Shown here: positions 61,577 through 64,000 of the stretch, piece by piece
Layout of the letters: each line of letters begins with the position of its first letter
How positions within the stretch are numbered: the stretch's first letter is position 1
Assembly: GCA_900142905.1 (NCBI GenBank)
Contig: FSRV01000001.1
Span: forward strand, 248,001 to 312,000
Origin: Burkholderia sp. GAS332
GTDB lineage: Bacteria; Pseudomonadota; Gammaproteobacteria; Burkholderiales; Burkholderiaceae
DNA length: 64,000 bases
Reading direction: 5' to 3'
Position numbers and translations under genes: made by a program
The notes under the pieces: generated by a model
Seen by the model: only the letters and a program-made list of their open reading frames with translations
Told to the model about the DNA's origin: nothing
Databases searched by the model: none

Positions 61577-62230
61577 ATGAAGCTGCTTATCGGTGACAAA
61601 AACTATTCGTCATGGTCGATGCGTCCGTGGCTGCTGCTCAAACATTTCGGCATTCCGTTTGAAGAGGTGCTGATTCATCTGAACGAATCCGGTACGAAGC
61701 CCGCGATTCTGGCTTATGCGCCGACGGGTCCGGGCAAGGTGCCGTGTTTGATCGACGCAGACGGATCGGCGACCTGGGACACGCTGGCGATCGCCGAGAC
61801 GCTGGCTGAGCGCTTCCCGCAGCATGCGCTGTGGCCGCGCGACCCGGCGGCGCGTCGCCACGCGCGCAGCGTGAGCGCCGAGATGCATTCGGGTTTCGGC
61901 GACTTGCGCTCGAACATGTGGATGAACATTCGTGCGTCGTTTCCAGGCAAGAACGCCACGCCGGGCGCGCTGGCCGACATTGCGCGCATCGACTCGATCT
62001 GGAGCACGTGTCTCGATACTTACGGCGGCCCTTTCCTGTTTGGCGAGTTCAGCATTGCTGACGCGATGTACGCGCCGGTTGTGATGCGCTTCAACACGTG
62101 GCAACCGGTGTTCTCTGAAGCCGCTGCGGCCTACGTTCGTCGTGTCACGGCATTGCCGGCAGTGAAGGCATGGGTCGACGACGCACTGCGCGAAACGCAC
62201 GCAATTCCTTACCAAGACGTATGCCCATGA
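61577..62230 (+). CDS. glutathione S-transferase family protein
   Basis: 217 residues. N-terminal thioredoxin-like domain MKLLIGDKNYSSWSMRPWLL-LKHFGIPFEEV with the Ser of SSWSMRPW at the usual active-site position, then GKVPCLIDADGSATWDTLAI-AETLAERFP, the glutathione gamma-Glu contact block. A helical C-terminal domain follows. Substrate is unknown. The stop overlaps the cca start (ATGA). Confidence 0.92.
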   Translation: MKLLIGDKNYSSWSMRPWLLLKHFGIPFEEVLIHLNESGTKPAILAYAPTGPGKVPCLIDADGSATWDTLAIAETLAERFPQHALWPRDPAARRHARSVSAEMHSGFGDLRSNMWMNIRASFPGKNATPGALADIARIDSIWSTCLDTYGGPFLFGEFSIADAMYAPVVMRFNTWQPVFSEAAAAYVRRVTALPAVKAWVDDALRETHAIPYQDVCP

Positions 62231-63459
62231 ATATCTACGCGGTCGGCGGCGCGATTCGCGACGAGCTATTGGGCGTGCCCGTGCAGGACCGCGATTACGT
62301 GGTGGTTGGCGCGACGCCCGAGCAGATGGTGGTGCAGGGCTATCGTCCGGTGGGCAAGGATTTTCCGGTGTTTTTGCATCCGCAAACGCACGAGGAATAC
62401 GCGCTTGCGCGCACCGAACGCAAGACGGCCGCGGGTTACCACGGCTTCCAGTTCTTTTACGCACCGGATGTCACACTCGAAGAGGATCTTGCTCGCCGCG
62501 ACCTGACGATCAACGCGATGGCGCGCGAGATGCGCCCGGACGGCGAACTGACCGGCCCGGTGATCGACCCGTTCAACGGCCGGGGCGATTTGCAGGCGCG
62601 GCTCTTTCGCCACGTTAGCGATGCGTTTCTTGAAGACCCTGTGCGGATTTTGCGGATTGCGCGGTTCGCGGCGCGCTTCGTCGATTTCACCGTTGCACCG
62701 GAGACCATGGCGCTGATGCGCAAAATGGTGGCCGACGGCGAGGTGGATGCGCTGGTGGCTGAGCGCGTGTGGCAGGAGGTGTCGCGCGGGTTGATGGAGA
62801 AGAAGCCGTCCCGGATGTTCGAGGTGTTGCGGGAGTGCGGCGCGTTGGCGCGGATTCTGCCGGAGATCGATGCGTTGTTCGGCGTGCCGCAGCGGGCTGA
62901 CTATCACCCGGAAGTGGATACGGGCGTGCATGTGATGATGGTGATCGACCATGCCGCGCAACAGGGTTACGCGTTGCCGGTTCGGTTCGCGGCGCTCACG
63001 CACGACCTGGGCAAAGCGACGACACCGGACGACGTGTTGCCGCGGCATATCGGGCATGAGGGGCGCAGTGTGGATTTGCTGAAGCCTTTATGCGAGCGGC
63101 TGCGGGTGCCGAATGAATGCCGCGATCTGGCGCTGCTGGTTGCGCGGGAGCATGGGAATATTCATCGCGTGATGGAGATGGGCGCTGCCGCGTTGGTGAG
63201 GTTGCTCGAGCGCAGCGATGCGATTCGGAAACCTGCGCGGTTTGCTGAAGCCTTGCAGGCTTGCGAGGCGGATGCGCGTGGGCGGCTTGGGTTTGAGATG
63301 CGGGAGTATCCGCAGGCTGAGCGGCTGCGGGTAGCGCTTGTTGCTGCGCGGGGCGTGGATGCTGGGGCAGTGGCTAAGCGGCTCGTTGACTCGCCTGCGG
63401 GGATTAAGGATGCAGTGCATTTGGAGCGCGTTCGCGCTGTTGAAGGGGTTCTTGGGTAA
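62227..63459 (+). CDS. cca: multifunctional CCA tRNA nucleotidyltransferase with HD domain
   Basis: 410 residues, close to the E. coli enzyme (412). It starts MNIYAVGGAIRDELLGVPVQ-DRDYVVVGATPEQM, carrying the GG-RD and DRD metal/nucleotide motifs; RRDLTINAMA and DPVRILRIARFAARF follow. The HD phosphohydrolase domain is present: HVMMVIDHAA and THDLGKATTP. It adds or repairs the 3' CCA of tRNA; the HD domain has phosphatase/phosphodiesterase activity in enterics. ATG at 62227 overlaps the GST stop; ATG 62221 is also in frame. Confidence 0.96.
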   Translation: MNIYAVGGAIRDELLGVPVQDRDYVVVGATPEQMVVQGYRPVGKDFPVFLHPQTHEEYALARTERKTAAGYHGFQFFYAPDVTLEEDLARRDLTINAMAREMRPDGELTGPVIDPFNGRGDLQARLFRHVSDAFLEDPVRILRIARFAARFVDFTVAPETMALMRKMVADGEVDALVAERVWQEVSRGLMEKKPSRMFEVLRECGALARILPEIDALFGVPQRADYHPEVDTGVHVMMVIDHAAQQGYALPVRFAALTHDLGKATTPDDVLPRHIGHEGRSVDLLKPLCERLRVPNECRDLALLVAREHGNIHRVMEMGAAALVRLLERSDAIRKPARFAEALQACEADARGRLGFEMREYPQAERLRVALVAARGVDAGAVAKRLVDSPAGIKDAVHLERVRAVEGVLG

Positions 63460-63584
63460 GGGTTTGGGTTTTTGCCTGCGCAGCGCTTGGCTGGTGCGCT
63501 TACGGCGTTGGCCTTTCCTTGAATTGCTATTGGTCTATTAGCGTTGCCCCTGTGCGGGGCGGCACTTACTTTCTTTGCCGCCGC
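63460..63584 (+). repeat. third copy of the intergenic repeat, cut by an IS3-type element
   Basis: Starting about 10 bases after the cca stop it repeats the elements seen beside fliK and fliL: TTTTTGCCTGCGCAGCGCTT, GCGCTTACGGCGTTGGCC, GGTCTATTAGCGTTGCCCC, TGTGCGGGGCGGCACTTACT, TTCTTTGCCGCCGC. It departs from the other copies at 63585, where an insertion sequence begins. Confidence 0.85.
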
Positions 63585-63587
63585 CGG

Positions 63588-64000
63588 TGTGTGTCAAGGT
63601 AGTTGTCGCGTGAACCGTTACGCTGCGTGCTTATACATGTCGACCGACGCGTGAGTTCGCTCCGGGTTCAGATAGACCACGTCTGCCAGGTGCCAGTTGC
63701 GAATGGCGCCTGACCAGCGCGCGGGGTTCCGCATGCGTGCGTCTTCGTACAACGCACGCCGGCGGGCCAGAAGGTCGCCGGCTTCGCCGCGGTGCCGTTG
63801 TCCCGGACTGACATGCTTCAGGCCGCTGTGACAGTGCTCCTCGTTGTACCACTGCACAAAGCGCTGTACCCATGCGCGGGCCTCCTCCAGCGTGTCGAAC
63901 GGCTGCTCGGGCCATAACGGACAGTACTTCGCCGTACGGAACAGCGCCTCGGCGAAGGCGTTGTCGTTGCTCACGCGCGGCCGGCTGAACGAAGGCTCTA
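63588..64000 (-). mobile_element. IS3-family insertion sequence (partial, runs off the window)
   Basis: The probable outer end is TGTGTGTCAAGG at 63588, just after the point where the intergenic repeat is broken. It contains the C-terminal part of an orfB transposase. The other end lies outside the window, so the inverted repeats and target duplication cannot be checked. Confidence 0.75.
63618..64000 (-). CDS. IS3-family transposase OrfB, C-terminal part
   Basis: 127 codons remain, open to the window end. SFSRPRVSNDNAFAEALFRT-AKYCPLWP holds the SxDN block near the second half of the rve catalytic core, and AWVQRFVQWYNEEHCHSGLK-HVSPGQRH is the typical IS3 C-terminus (WYN, H, P positions). An internal GTG at 63974 is not the true start. 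The DDE aspartates lie outside the window. Confidence 0.88.
   Translation of the reverse strand, partial: EPSFSRPRVSNDNAFAEALFRTAKYCPLWPEQPFDTLEEARAWVQRFVQWYNEEHCHSGLKHVSPGQRHRGEAGDLLARRRALYEDARMRNPARWSGAIRNWHLADVVYLNPERTHASVDMYKHAA

Overview
The window looks like chromosomal DNA of a high-GC, flagellated betaproteobacterium, most likely Paraburkholderia or Burkholderia. The grounds are GC-rich codon use, the flagellar gene order, an ahcY - holin-like membrane protein - metF block behind a candidate SAH riboswitch, and intergenic repeats that I recall from that group. This assignment rests on recognition; no database search was possible.

Layout. (1) 1-24630 is a flagellar regulon. ycgR and flgKL are on the plus strand, each behind a FliA (sigma-28)-like promoter. 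Two paralogous retropepsin-like lipoproteins follow on the minus strand. The late export/switch operon fliLMNOPQR and the basal-body/export operon fliFGHIJK also lie on the minus strand. fliE is divergent from fliF, and fliS-fliT-(FliK-like)-(FlhB C-domain-like) sits behind a third FliA-like promoter. Between fliK and fliL there is a repeat-rich 2.4-kb junction carrying a complete IS4-family insertion sequence with 21-bp perfect inverted repeats and a 10-bp target duplication. (2) 24657-33238 is an oxidative-metabolism island: a coniferyl-aldehyde-type dehydrogenase, an AidB-like acyl-CoA dehydrogenase, a GMC oxidoreductase, and a minus-strand trio of DyP-type peroxidase, unknown protein and catalase-like heme protein, followed by an AT-rich gap. 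(3) 33670-37617 holds a DUF937/OmpA envelope protein, a LysR regulator and a family-2 glycosyltransferase. (4) 37650-40665 is the methyl-cycle block: SAH riboswitch, ahcY, a small holin-like membrane protein, metF and a terminator. (5) 40938-48585 is a dipeptide ABC transporter with two adjacent binding-protein genes followed by dppBCDF. (6) 48578-52399 has a TraB/GumN-like protein, a BrnT/BrnA toxin-antitoxin pair and a TPR glycosyltransferase-like protein. (7) 52699-57143 is a 5-oxoprolinase operon (pxpB-pxpC-pxpA) continuing into two DUF969/DUF979 membrane proteins, with a divergent winged-helix regulator. (8) 57922-63459 has 5-formyl-THF cyclo-ligase, a soluble-lytic-transglycosylase lipoprotein, an SDR/epimerase, a glutathione S-transferase and the CCA-adding enzyme. 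The window ends in a partial IS3-family transposase.

How it fits together. The flagellar genes supply almost all of the rod-proximal ring, switch, export gate, ATPase complex, hook-length control, hook-filament junction and filament chaperones, plus a c-di-GMP brake. No flagellin, flhAB, motAB or chemotaxis genes are visible. The methyl-cycle block couples removal of S-adenosylhomocysteine to supply of methyl-THF. The pxp operon opens 5-oxoproline, and the DUF969/979 pair is a plausible transporter for it. Both IS elements sit inside copies of the same intergenic repeat, so that repeat appears to be an insertion hot spot. No tRNA, rRNA or CRISPR array was seen.
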